This document shows positions 1 to 8,088 of a stretch of 45,708 nt of DNA, one piece after another. The notes below the pieces were generated by a model. The model made no database searches. It was not told the DNA's origin and was given only the letters and a program-made list of their open reading frames with translations. Made by a program: the position numbers and the translations under genes. The stretch comes from Bacteroidota bacterium (GTDB taxonomy: Bacteria; Bacteroidota; Bacteroidia; NS11-12g; UBA9320). Position 1 is the stretch's first letter, and every line of letters starts with the position of its first letter. Location of the stretch: the NCBI GenBank assembly GCA_018700895.1, contig JABIUV010000003.1:1-45708 (forward strand), in the 5' to 3' direction.

Positions 1-7
1 AATGAAT

Positions 8-628
8 TTACATCCATTTTTTTAGGTACAAGTGCAAGGTCTTATGATTGGGCTTCATTATTTCGCAACTACTATAGAATTGTTCATTCTTCAGAAATCG
101 TGTTTTGAAGAAGTAGGCTAGATATTTATCATATAACGAGCCTACAGCTTTTGCGGCTAGATCATCTCCATCAATAGTTTGCTGAATAATCTTTTCTTTT
201 TTGATGTCGTACAATACGGGCTCTTCATTTATGAAACCCCATGTGGCATTGTATCCGTCAAAATCTTGATCAGCTACCTCATTGGCTAATTCTTTACCAG
301 ACGACAGATCTAAGGTGGTTTAAACTACCGCTTCTGGAGTTTGCTCTACGATACAAACCCTAGACTTATCGCCTTAAATATGTACTTGGTTAAGTGATTT
401 ACCACTTATGCTTTCCGTAAATAATTCATACTCCCAAGCGAGATTTCCGGCACTGTCCAGAGCCATTACATTTACAGATTTCTTACTAAGTTCGCTGATA
501 ATAATCACGCGATTACCGATTCGCTTTGCACCTATGACTGAAATGTCTGGTAAGGTGTTAATTAGTGTTTGGGCATTGCACAGAGGGGTAAAGAGTAAAA
601 GTAAGGGTAAAAGGAATTTCAGTTTCAT
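8..628 (-). pseudogene. Decayed secreted protein gene with two in-frame stops
   Basis: Two short open stretches (628 to 374 and 214 to 8) lie in the same minus-strand frame and are joined by readable codons interrupted only by TAA at 374-376 and TAA at 320-322. Together they make about 206 codons. The first 20 residues (MKLKFLLPLLLLFTPLCNAQ) are a clear signal peptide ending in a typical Bacteroidota NAQ cleavage site. The next part, with alternating hydrophobic strands and an LDSAGNLAWEYEL segment, resembles one blade of a beta-propeller. The Lys- and His-rich last residues look off-frame. I infer a gene inactivated by point mutations. Sequencing error or read-through is less likely, because two separate stops would be needed. 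No family is assigned. Confidence 0.6.
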
Positions 629-712
629 CTACGCAATCTAGTTTTTTTGATAAAAACTATTTGGTAAGAAATAAAAATGATTTATGAGAATGCAGTCGTT
701 TATCAATTAGTC

Positions 713-2140
713 TTACCTAAAAGTAAAACTCATATACTGCGTGCTACCATTCGCATTAATGCCCTCTATGCGAATCTGCCCTCTATATGTTTCTAAGTAG
801 TCAACCAGCTGAGCAGCAGTTTCAAATATTTTGTTGTTTACTTTTACAAAAACAAAACCTTCACCAATATTCATCTGACGAATTTTACCATTGGTAATGT
901 TCGTCACTTTTATTCCACTAGTGATACGGTACGTCTTAAGTTCGAGTTTCGATAACTTTTCAAATTCAGCACCCAGTATCTCGCTTGTTTCACTTTGTTT
1001 ACTTAACAATTCAGTTGTTCCTTCCTTGTTTACCAAGGTTAGGTTAAGCTCTTTCTCTGCATTGTCACGCACCACTACTAACTTCACTATATCACCAGGT
1101 CTTAAGTAGGCTAGCCTTTCGTCAAATGTAGATTTACTATCAATGAGTCTGCCATCCATTTCGATGATTACATCACCGGCTTCTAATTTGCGTTTAGCTT
1201 CATCGTTTACACCATTTATTCGTTTTACGAGGACGCCTTGCTCTGCACCTAGTTTTTCACTGATATCTCCATCTATATCTTCTGCATCTATACCCATAAA
1301 ACCACGTTGTACTTCTCCGTAGTTTTTCAAATCTTCAATAGTCTTAGCTACGATATTACTGGGTATGGCAAACCCATAACCCACATAACTTCCTGTTTTA
1401 CTAGCTATTGCGGTATTTACTCCTACCAGATTACCTTGTAGGTCTACCAATGCACCACCACTATTTCCTGGGTTAATAGCTGCATCTGTTTGGATAAATG
1501 ATTCTATCGGAAACTGATTATTTACAATATTTATGTTACGCCCTTTGGCTGATACTATTCCAGCCGTCACCGTACTGTTAAGGTTAAAAGGATTACCAAC
1601 GGCGAGCACCCATTGTCCTATCTGCACATTATCACTATTGATAAATAGGATAGGAGATAGGTTACTCTCTTCTATTTTGAGAAGTGCTAAATCACTACTC
1701 GGGTCAGCACCTACTAAGGCTGCTGTATATGTCTTTTTAGTATTACTAATTACCACTTCTATTTTATCGGCACTTTTTACCACGTGCTGATTGGTTATGA
1801 TATATCCATCTTTGCTCACGATAACTCCTGATCCTGTGCTTGCTACTTTCCCTATTCTGCCAAATGGATCAAAATCGAATCCCCAAAAAGAAGTTCGCTG
1901 ATATCGCTGAGATTCTGTTTTGATAAAAACAACACTTGCTGTACTATTCTTGGCTGCAGTTATGAAACCTGTCTCTAAGTTTTGTACACCTTTTTCATTG
2001 ATATTGATATATGGTGTCTTATTGTCAGATTGTAGTATGACTACATCATTGGAGTCAAAATATGTTTTATATAGATAAGCGCCTGAAAATGAGGCTAAAA
2101 GTGAAACAATGGCGATAATAATTATACTTCTAAACTTCAT
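713..2140 (-). CDS. HtrA/DegP-family periplasmic serine protease
   Basis: A 475-residue Do-type serine endoprotease that should degrade or sequester misfolded envelope proteins in the periplasm. Residues 5-24 form an uncleaved or cleaved hydrophobic N-terminal segment. The trypsin-like domain follows with a full triad: His119 in TNQHVV, Asp150 in SSDLALLKI and Ser227 in GNSGGAL. A first PDZ domain occupies about 275-370 (RGFMGIDAEDID to the VKLVVVRDN strand). A second, more divergent PDZ-like domain covers about 395-475. This matches the usual trypsin-PDZ-PDZ layout and length. It lies on the same strand as the DUF1573 gene, which ends 37 bases upstream, so the two may be co-transcribed. The exact DegP/DegQ/DegS subtype cannot be told from sequence alone. 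Confidence 0.93.
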   Translation of the reverse strand: MKFRSIIIIAIVSLLASFSGAYLYKTYFDSNDVVILQSDNKTPYININEKGVQNLETGFITAAKNSTASVVFIKTESQRYQRTSFWGFDFDPFGRIGKVASTGSGVIVSKDGYIITNQHVVKSADKIEVVISNTKKTYTAALVGADPSSDLALLKIEESNLSPILFINSDNVQIGQWVLAVGNPFNLNSTVTAGIVSAKGRNINIVNNQFPIESFIQTDAAINPGNSGGALVDLQGNLVGVNTAIASKTGSYVGYGFAIPSNIVAKTIEDLKNYGEVQRGFMGIDAEDIDGDISEKLGAEQGVLVKRINGVNDEAKRKLEAGDVIIEMDGRLIDSKSTFDERLAYLRPGDIVKLVVVRDNAEKELNLTLVNKEGTTELLSKQSETSEILGAEFEKLSKLELKTYRITSGIKVTNITNGKIRQMNIGEGFVFVKVNNKIFETAAQLVDYLETYRGQIRIEGINANGSTQYMSFTFR

Positions 2141-2177
2141 ACTAAAAATAAGACAAATAGTTTGCCAAAATGTGTGA

Positions 2178-3278
2178 TTAACCCCGTGACTTTACCGTGG
2201 CATACACGAAAATAGTAGTCAATGGATTTATAGGGTCGTTGGAGTAAATCTTAATTCGCTTTACTTGTGTTCCGTTCTTGTATAACGAATCGTATTTAAC
2301 CTCTACATGTACACTTTCTCCAGGCTTTAATACTATTTTACGTGGATTGAGTAAAGTACACGTACAGTCTGACTGAATGCGTTGTAATTTGAGATTAGAC
2401 TTTCCATTGTTGGTGATGGTCAATTTCTTTTTTCTAACCGTACCGCTATACATTTCACCCATTTCTATAGCATTGGTGCTCATATAGATACGTGGTGCTT
2501 TTTTCACTTCTCGTTTTTTGAGTTTGCTATAGTCTACCACATAGTTTATGGAGTAAGTCAATTCCTTATTAGGGATAAATCTATCGTCTGTATACAGTTT
2601 TACCATACCGCCCAGTGGACCTACAGTATCTAGCTTAGTGAGGTCTACATCTACCAGCATAACCTTACGTTCATCAGGCGAAATAGTGATGGGTAAGTCT
2701 CTGAATGTAAAAAAACCAGACTTATTTTGAGCTTTTTTGATGGTTATATCGTGGTATCCATCATTGGTTATAAGAAGCGTATCGGTAAATTTAGCATCGT
2801 TGAGCTGATTGCCCCACGTGAATGAATTGCGGTTTATCAGTAAATAACCATATTGCCCTCTGTAATATTCGCCTTTATTATTGTTGGTGTATTGATTTTT
2901 AATATTGGCGGTAAATGTTAACTCTACCTGATAGGCATCTGTAAGATTACCCCTTAGATATACCCACTTGCTCGTTTCACCCAAAAAACCTTTGGGATTA
3001 AACTCAGCAAATATTTGAGCAGACTCACCGGGCAGTACCGTATCTTTGGTTATGTGAGGGTTCGTACATCCGCAAGAAACATCTATAGCACTCGATATGA
3101 ATGGATTTTTACCCTTGTTAGTAAAGGAGTAGCGAGCCGTAACGCCCGTTTGATCATCAAATATGGTTCCGATATCATACGTTAAACTCTCAAAAACTAA
3201 GTCTTTTATAGATACCTGAGCTGAGCTTAGGATACTCTGTTGTAAAAGCAAAAGAAGAAATCCGAATGGTCTGTACAT
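2178..3278 (-). CDS. DUF1573 domain secreted protein
   Basis: A secreted protein of about 366 residues from the chosen ATG. The frame is open 12 codons further, to another ATG at 3314. I prefer the inner ATG because it puts a normal signal peptide (MYRPFGFLLLLLQQ, ending SSAQ) directly at the N-terminus. The mature part has two immunoglobulin-like ASH/DUF1573-type modules. Each carries the hallmark DIGTI(F) or EMGEMYSG strand, an FTNKGKNP or ITNNGKSN turn, and a Cys pair (VSCGCTNP; SDCTCTLL) followed by PGES. The C-terminus ends in a NDP-type strand (IYSNDPINPL). Such proteins are abundant in Bacteroidota. Their molecular role is not established, and an envelope or adhesion function is only a guess. 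It lies upstream of the HtrA gene on the same strand. Confidence 0.85.
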   Translation of the reverse strand: MYRPFGFLLLLLQQSILSSAQVSIKDLVFESLTYDIGTIFDDQTGVTARYSFTNKGKNPFISSAIDVSCGCTNPHITKDTVLPGESAQIFAEFNPKGFLGETSKWVYLRGNLTDAYQVELTFTANIKNQYTNNNKGEYYRGQYGYLLINRNSFTWGNQLNDAKFTDTLLITNDGYHDITIKKAQNKSGFFTFRDLPITISPDERKVMLVDVDLTKLDTVGPLGGMVKLYTDDRFIPNKELTYSINYVVDYSKLKKREVKKAPRIYMSTNAIEMGEMYSGTVRKKKLTITNNGKSNLKLQRIQSDCTCTLLNPRKIVLKPGESVHVEVKYDSLYKNGTQVKRIKIYSNDPINPLTTIFVYATVKSRG

Positions 3279-3373
3279 ATTTGTATTCAAAGAAAACGGC
3301 TTGTTTATTAGCATTTGTTATGTTTAGATGAAATGTTCATAAAAAACGTTGCCCACGTATCAATAAGTATTCC

Positions 3374-3381
3374 TATTTTCG
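3374..3381 (+). promoter_or_regulatory. Bacteroidota -7 box for ruvB
   Basis: TATTTTCG matches TAnnTT(T/C)G. It ends only four bases before the GTG start of ruvB, so the transcript is expected to have almost no 5' leader. Confidence 0.5.
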
Positions 3382-3385
3382 CTTA

Positions 3386-4414
3386 GTGAGCAACGATTTA
3401 CTAGATGGCACAAACAGCGGCTATTCTGAACAAGAAAATGACATAGAACGAGCATTGCGTCCTATTTCATTTGACGATTTTGAAGGACAAGATAGCATAT
3501 TGGATAACCTCAAAATATTTGTACAGGCCGCAAACCAGCGTGAAGAAGCTCTAGACCACGTATTACTCCACGGCCCTCCAGGATTGGGCAAAACTACCTT
3601 GGCCAATATTATTGCCCACGAATTACAAAGTAATATCAAGATCACGAGTGGCCCGGTACTGGAAAAACCCGGAGACTTGGCAGGCTTACTTACCAACCTT
3701 AATGAGGGAGACGTACTCTTCATAGACGAGATACATCGCCTTAGCCCAGTAATAGAGGAATACCTATACTCGGCTATGGAAGATTACAAAATAGACATTG
3801 TACTGGATACTGGACCCAACGCACGAAGTGTGCAAATTGGCATCAGCCCTTTTACGCTCATAGGTGCCACAACACGAAGTGGACTACTCACCTCACCACT
3901 ACGAGCTCGCTTTGGGATTACGTGCCGCTTGCAGTATTACGATACAGAATTGCTAGCCAGTATCGTAGAACGGAGTAGTAATATTCTTAAAATGCCTATA
4001 GACCATAAAGCTGCGATTGAAATAGCCGGTAGGAGTAGAGGAACACCGCGTATTGCAAACGCACTTCTTCGTCGTACCCGTGATTTTGCTCAGATAAAAG
4101 GCAATGGAACAATCTCACTCGATATCGCTCAAATCGCTCTGAACGCTCTTAATGTAGATGCTCGCGGTTTGGATGAAATGGATAATCGTATACTTTCGGC
4201 CATTATAGATAAATTTAAAGGCGGACCAGTGGGTATAAACACCATTGCAACTGCCGTAAGCGAAGAGGCCGGTACCATAGAAGAAGTATACGAACCTTTT
4301 CTTATTAAAGAGGGATTTCTGCAACGTACAGCCCGCGGCAGAGAAGCCACAGAACTCGCCTACAAACACTTAGGTAAAAGCCCCGCAAGTGGTAACACAC
4401 CCAGTTTATTTTAA
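3386..4414 (+). CDS. ruvB: Holliday junction branch migration helicase RuvB
   Basis: A 342-residue AAA+ motor that, in a complex with RuvA and RuvC, drives branch migration of Holliday junctions in the cytoplasm. Walker A is GPPGLGKT at residues 63-70. Walker B is FIDEIH at 112-117, with D114 and E115. The sensor segment GATTRSGLL follows at about 160-168, and the C-terminal winged-helix region contains the typical [16 protein letters not shown] and [13 protein letters not shown] stretches. Length and motif order are those of the family. The start is GTG, with a TATTTTCG promoter box immediately upstream. ruvA and ruvC are not in the window. queG starts 12 bases after the stop codon and is probably co-transcribed. 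Confidence 0.98.
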   Translation: MSNDLLDGTNSGYSEQENDIERALRPISFDDFEGQDSILDNLKIFVQAANQREEALDHVLLHGPPGLGKTTLANIIAHELQSNIKITSGPVLEKPGDLAGLLTNLNEGDVLFIDEIHRLSPVIEEYLYSAMEDYKIDIVLDTGPNARSVQIGISPFTLIGATTRSGLLTSPLRARFGITCRLQYYDTELLASIVERSSNILKMPIDHKAAIEIAGRSRGTPRIANALLRRTRDFAQIKGNGTISLDIAQIALNALNVDARGLDEMDNRILSAIIDKFKGGPVGINTIATAVSEEAGTIEEVYEPFLIKEGFLQRTARGREATELAYKHLGKSPASGNTPSLF

Positions 4415-4426
4415 TCCTATCATTCA

Positions 4427-5362
4427 TTGCGTAAAACCGCTGAGTATACCGCCTTGGTAAAGAGCATCGCTTCGGAGCTTGGTTTCGTATACTGTGGTAT
4501 AAGCAAAGCAGAGCAGCTCAAAGAAGATGCTGTTCATTTAGAATCTTGGCTTAATAAAGGCTATCATGGCAAAATGAAGTGGATGGAAAACCACTTTGAA
4601 AAAAGGATAGACCCCACCAAACTTGTTCCCGGAGCTAAATCCGTCGTTTCGCTATTATTCAATTATCACCCCGACGAAATAGCCGATGAAAGCGGTGTGA
4701 AAATTTCAAAATACGCCTATGGCGAAGATTATCACTTTGTTCTAAAAGACAAGATGAAAACGATGCTTACCTTGCTCAGCGAGCAGATAGGAGATATAGA
4801 CGGACGTGTATTTGTGGATTCTGCTCCTGTATTAGATAGGGCTTGGGCGGCCAGAGGAGGCCTAGGATGGATAGGCAAACATAGCCTGCTCATAACCAAG
4901 CAACGCGGCAGTTACTACTTCATTGCCGAACTCATCATAGACCTAGAGCTAGATGCCGACCAACCCACTACTGACCACTGCGGTACGTGCACAGCGTGCA
5001 TAGATGCTTGCCCAACCGATGCCATCGTAGCTAACAAAGTAGTGGATAGCACCAAGTGTATCTCTTATCTTACCATAGAACTAAGAGAGGAGATACCTCC
5101 CAGTTTTAGCGATAAGATGGAGGGCTGGGCTTTTGGTTGCGACATTTGTCAAGATGTATGCCCGTGGAACCGATTTGCAAGTCCACATAACGAGAAGCGA
5201 TTTGAGCCACATCCTATGCTTAGCGAAATGCAGCAGGGCGATTGGCAGGATATAACCCAAGAGGTTTTTAAAGATATTTTTAAAAAATCGGCAGTAAAAA
5301 GAGCCGGATTAATCAAATTAAAGCAAAATATAGCTTTTGTCTCTGGTCAAAAAGACGACTAA
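4427..5362 (+). CDS. queG: Epoxyqueuosine reductase QueG
   Basis: A 311-residue enzyme of the last step of queuosine synthesis, reducing epoxyqueuosine to queuosine in tRNA using cobalamin and two [4Fe-4S] clusters. The cluster ligands are visible: C185-x2-C188-x2-C191-x3-C195 ([12 protein letters not shown]), C211, and C238-x2-C241-x3-C245 ([11 protein letters not shown]). The [13 protein letters not shown] motif at about 129-141 holds D131, equivalent to the Asp assigned a catalytic role in the family. [12 protein letters not shown] follows at about 141-152. The predicted start is TTG, since no ATG lies between the ruvB stop and the conserved region. The 12-base gap suggests an operon with ruvB. 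All key residues are present, so it should be functional. Confidence 0.97.
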   Translation: MRKTAEYTALVKSIASELGFVYCGISKAEQLKEDAVHLESWLNKGYHGKMKWMENHFEKRIDPTKLVPGAKSVVSLLFNYHPDEIADESGVKISKYAYGEDYHFVLKDKMKTMLTLLSEQIGDIDGRVFVDSAPVLDRAWAARGGLGWIGKHSLLITKQRGSYYFIAELIIDLELDADQPTTDHCGTCTACIDACPTDAIVANKVVDSTKCISYLTIELREEIPPSFSDKMEGWAFGCDICQDVCPWNRFASPHNEKRFEPHPMLSEMQQGDWQDITQEVFKDIFKKSAVKRAGLIKLKQNIAFVSGQKDD

Positions 5363-5396
5363 GGCTTCGGACGATTCACAGATATGACTGAAATAA

Positions 5397-5552
5397 ATGA
5401 ATCAACGGATAGCCAAGCATAACTTTGTGCGTGTACTTCGTTCTTTTACGGTAAATATAGATAAGATTAAGACCATAGACGATTCATCTCTCGTAATAGG
5501 TGACAAGCTCATACCTATCAGCCGCGGAAGCAGAGCAGACCTAATGGCTTAA
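5397..5552 (+). pseudogene. Remnant of a LytTR DNA-binding domain
   Basis: A 51-codon open stretch, in frame with a TAA just upstream at 5394-5396, encodes the C-terminal half of a LytTR domain. NFVRVLRSFTVNIDKI corresponds to the conserved (F)xRVHRSFIVNLDKI segment, and LVIGDKLIPISRG to the last strand pair (GDKxIPISR). A full LytTR domain is about 100 residues and is normally preceded by a response-regulator receiver domain. Both are absent here, and the preceding gene is intact queG. I infer a truncated relic of a LytTR transcriptional regulator. Expression as a micro-protein cannot be excluded. Confidence 0.7.
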
Positions 5553-5583
5553 ATCAACTTACTTAATTAAGAATACTACCTTA

Positions 5584-6849
5584 TTAACCACCAGTTGCAG
5601 TTTTGGGGGTAGAGAGTTCCTTTCGCAACATATCAAGAGCCGTGTACGTGGTGCGATGTATGATTTGTTCTCGCGTTCCGTGAAATTCACAACGCTTAAT
5701 GATTACACCTCCTTCTGGTGTAGCAAGACCAATATACACCAACCCTACAGGTTTATCGGCAGTACCACCTCCGGGCCCAGCTATACCTGTTGTAGCTATA
5801 CAGTAATCTACCTCGAGTTTTGTCTGAGCGTTTTGTGCCATTGCAGTACATACTTCTTCACTTACAGCACCTACCTCATTGAGCACATCTTGTGATATGT
5901 CCGCTATTGCTACTTTGGTTTCATATGCATATGTAAGTAGGCTCCCTTTGTAGTAGACTGAACTACCCGTAATACTCGTAATACAATGAGCGATGTAGCC
6001 TCCCGAGCAACTTTCACACGTGCCTACGGTGTGGTGATGTTCCTTGAGCATATCACCTACCAGCTCTGGTAAGTTTTTGTCACCTTCAAACCATACATTG
6101 CCTATGGTCGATTTTATAGTATTAAAGTAGTCCTTTATCTGCTCATTAAGTTCAATCTCGGTATGCTGTGTAGACTTGGCACTCAATCGCAGTCGTACCA
6201 GGTTAAGGTGGGGCAAATAGGCCAATTTGATATGTGAAGGAAGATTATCTTCCAGGCTTGTCAATTTTTCGGACAAATGTGATTCAGGCACACCTACTAC
6301 GGTAATGGTATGATGTACAATGCTGTAATTGTCACCACGTGCGTTTAGTTTTCCAAAAACCACATTTTCCATCATGGCCTTCATCTCATAAGGCACTCCG
6401 GGCATACTTACATATAACTTGCCATTTTGCTCAAAGGACATGCCAGGAGCCGTACCCTTAGTATTGAGTATCACCTCACAATTATCAGGTACCAATGCTT
6501 GGTCTACATTTACCTGCAGCACTTCTCTTCCCCTTCTATGAAAAATATCTTTGATGTTTTCTAAGGCTCCTTGGTCTGTAACTAGTTGTGCATTAAAGTA
6601 TTCTGCAAGCACTTTTTTTGTGATATCATCTTTGGTGGGGCCTAGGCCACCCGTTATTAGTATCACATCGGCTCGTTTTTCGGCTGCTTGTAGTGCGGCT
6701 ACTATGTTCTCTTTCTTATCATTAATGGATGTGATTTGTATCACCTCTACACCATACTCGTTGAGGTGATGACCAAGCCAGGCAGAGTTGGTGTCTACGG
6801 TCTGACCAATTAATATTTCGTCTCCGATTGTGATTATTTCTGCTAGCAT
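5584..6849 (-). CDS. cinA: CinA-family protein (NMN amidohydrolase / putative ADP-ribose pyrophosphatase)
   Basis: A 421-residue two-domain CinA protein. The N-terminal MoCF/COG1058 domain (residues 1 to about 170) begins with EIITIGDEILIGQTVDTNS and has the nucleotide-loop GGLGPTKDD at 67-75. In characterised relatives this domain hydrolyses ADP-ribose. The C-terminal domain (about 260-415) has GTCESCSGGYIAHCIT, VSEEVCTAMA and TTGIAGPGGG, which are characteristic of the PncC nicotinamide-mononucleotide deamidase used in pyridine-nucleotide recycling. Length is normal. The start codon lies 49 bases from that of the divergently transcribed small gene at 6899, so the two share a short regulatory region. 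A competence role is historical and not implied here. Confidence 0.95.
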   Translation of the reverse strand: MLAEIITIGDEILIGQTVDTNSAWLGHHLNEYGVEVIQITSINDKKENIVAALQAAEKRADVILITGGLGPTKDDITKKVLAEYFNAQLVTDQGALENIKDIFHRRGREVLQVNVDQALVPDNCEVILNTKGTAPGMSFEQNGKLYVSMPGVPYEMKAMMENVVFGKLNARGDNYSIVHHTITVVGVPESHLSEKLTSLEDNLPSHIKLAYLPHLNLVRLRLSAKSTQHTEIELNEQIKDYFNTIKSTIGNVWFEGDKNLPELVGDMLKEHHHTVGTCESCSGGYIAHCITSITGSSVYYKGSLLTYAYETKVAIADISQDVLNEVGAVSEEVCTAMAQNAQTKLEVDYCIATTGIAGPGGGTADKPVGLVYIGLATPEGGVIIKRCEFHGTREQIIHRTTYTALDMLRKELSTPKTATGG

Positions 6850-6873
6850 TTAATCTATTAACAATTTAAAAAT

Positions 6874-6881
6874 TATTTTCG
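6874..6881 (+). promoter_or_regulatory. -7 box for the 108-residue acidic protein gene
   Basis: TATTTTCG, matching TAnnTT(T/C)G, lies 17 bases upstream of the ATG at 6899 in the cinA divergent spacer. Confidence 0.45.
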
Positions 6882-6898
6882 CTGCAAAGTTTAACAAA

Positions 6899-7225
6899 AT
6901 GAGGGAAGCAAAAGCTAATTTAGCTATAAATAATCTAATGAAAGATGCGGCAAAAGCGTTTGACGCAGATAAGGTAATATCGCAATTGCAAGAGATAAGA
7001 ACTATGGCACTTGAGGAAGAAGACCCTACCGTAGTGAAAATTTGTCGACTTACTAGTGAGTATATCGCCGATAAAGGCAACTTTGACTTAGGCTACGTAG
7101 CCGAAGAAGAAATAGGGGATATGACCGATATGGAGTATTTACTTGAGTTAATGCTCAAAGTAGATCGACCTGCAAATAGGGAAGAAATTCAAGAGATAAG
7201 AGATAAGATAAAAGGAGAGCTTTAA
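6899..7225 (+). CDS. Conserved hypothetical acidic helical protein
   Basis: A 108-residue acidic protein with no signal peptide or membrane segment. It is predicted to be mostly alpha-helical, from its heptad-like leucine and alanine spacing and a C-terminal EIQEIRDKIKGEL helix. I do not recognise a named family. Three things support it as a real gene: a promoter box (TATTTTCG at 6874-6881), an ATG start, and an intrinsic terminator hairpin that begins inside its last codons. It is divergent from cinA, but nothing shows a functional link. The cytoplasm is the likely location. Confidence 0.75.
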   Translation: MREAKANLAINNLMKDAAKAFDADKVISQLQEIRTMALEEEDPTVVKICRLTSEYIADKGNFDLGYVAEEEIGDMTDMEYLLELMLKVDRPANREEIQEIRDKIKGEL

Positions 7226-7241
7226 TAAGCTCTTTTTTTTT
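7217..7241 (+). terminator. Rho-independent terminator overlapping the stop codon
   Basis: GAGCTT (7217-7222) pairs with AAGCTC (7227-7232) around a TAAT loop that contains the stop codon of the upstream gene. A run of nine T follows. Confidence 0.85.
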
Positions 7242-7262
7242 GCTCCAAAAACTGTAAGGATT

Positions 7263-7292
7263 TTAATTAGGACCGTTTTCTACCCTAATTAA
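7263..7292. promoter_or_regulatory. 9-bp inverted repeat upstream of the barrel-protein gene
   Basis: TTAATTAGG (7263-7271) and CCTAATTAA (7284-7292) are perfect inverted repeats with a 12-base spacer. They end 14 bases before the ATG at 7307. This could be an operator for a dimeric regulator or a hairpin in the 5' leader. No regulator is identified. Confidence 0.4.
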
Positions 7293-7306
7293 CAAACAAT
7301 AAAAAG

Positions 7307-7993
7307 ATGAAACAAGTAGTAATGATTGCACTCATAATAGGTAGTGCTTTTGGTTCTTATGCTCAGTACCGGGTGAATGCTGGAGCTTCTGTAGGTTCAG
7401 TAGCAACTATGTTTAGCGTTGGTGCTGAACGTGAGTTTAATGTCATTAGTAAGAAATTTTACATTAATCCAGGAATACGGCTTAATGTATTCAGCGGAAA
7501 TGATTTGGAATATATCACAGCACCAGCCAAATATACGGTGAATGATGACCAAGTAGACACCCTAACCTTCAATAGTGTTCAAAACAATTTTGCTAATCTA
7601 TACGTGAGATTGGGGTATGACATTACAGAGAAACTTTCAGTAAGTTTTGATATAGATGTGGTAGGAGTAAGTTTTGGAAGTGAGCAGAATAATACGCAAT
7701 ATTTTCCTGGAAAGGCTTCAAGGGATTTAGGAGTGCCAAATGTTTCGAGTGTAAACGCATCACCAATAGCGGTGAATGTTTTACTGATTGGTGATAACAA
7801 TATAGGAAGTTTGAACTCTACGCTTAGTTTATCGTATAATTTAACCAATAGATTTGGAATAGATGCTGGAGCAGGATTAGTATTTACAGAGTACACCACT
7901 AATGCGGCAATAGGTTACGATTCTAATGACCGCTTTCGCAACAAGAATATGATGGGATACATAGGCGTATCTTATCTATTTGGAGAAAAGTAG
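7307..7993 (+). CDS. Outer-membrane beta-barrel protein
   Basis: A 228-residue exported protein. The signal peptide is MKQVVMIALIIGSAFGSYAQ, with an AYAQ-type cleavage site. The mature part consists of amphipathic beta strands separated by polar turns, such as NLYVRLGYDITEKLSVSFDIDV, SLSYNLTNRFGIDAGAGLVF and NMMGYIGVSYLFG. The last residue before a C-terminal GEK tail is Phe-Gly, consistent with an outer-membrane barrel. It is probably an 8- to 10-stranded PorT/OmpW-like barrel, but I cannot name a subfamily. It is monocistronic: it follows one terminator and is closed by another hairpin downstream. The function of the barrel is unknown. Confidence 0.8.
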   Translation: MKQVVMIALIIGSAFGSYAQYRVNAGASVGSVATMFSVGAEREFNVISKKFYINPGIRLNVFSGNDLEYITAPAKYTVNDDQVDTLTFNSVQNNFANLYVRLGYDITEKLSVSFDIDVVGVSFGSEQNNTQYFPGKASRDLGVPNVSSVNASPIAVNVLLIGDNNIGSLNSTLSLSYNLTNRFGIDAGAGLVFTEYTTNAAIGYDSNDRFRNKNMMGYIGVSYLFGEK

Positions 7994-8018
7994 ACTTCTC
8001 ATTCTCAAAATATTTAAC

Positions 8019-8050
8019 GTCAATCGAGAAATCGGTTGGCATTTTTTTTT
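8019..8050 (+). terminator. Rho-independent terminator after the barrel-protein gene
   Basis: CAATCGA (8021-8027) pairs with TCGGTTG (8032-8038) around a GAAA-type loop, extended by two outer pairs. A run of nine T follows at 8042-8050. Confidence 0.85.
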
Positions 8051-8072
8051 GTAGTGAATACTTACGGTGTAT

Positions 8073-8080
8073 TACCTTCG
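8073..8080 (+). promoter_or_regulatory. -7 box for prfB
   Basis: TACCTTCG fits TAnnTT(T/C)G and lies eight bases before the prfB ATG at 8089. A TTTG at 8048-8051, inside the preceding T-tract, is a possible -33 element with a 21-base spacer. Confidence 0.5.
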
Positions 8081-8088
8081 CCATCGCA

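Noticed and set aside
374-376. A recoded genetic code to explain the in-frame stops
   Set aside because: TAA is the normal stop of many intact genes in the window, so decay of a single gene is the simpler explanation.
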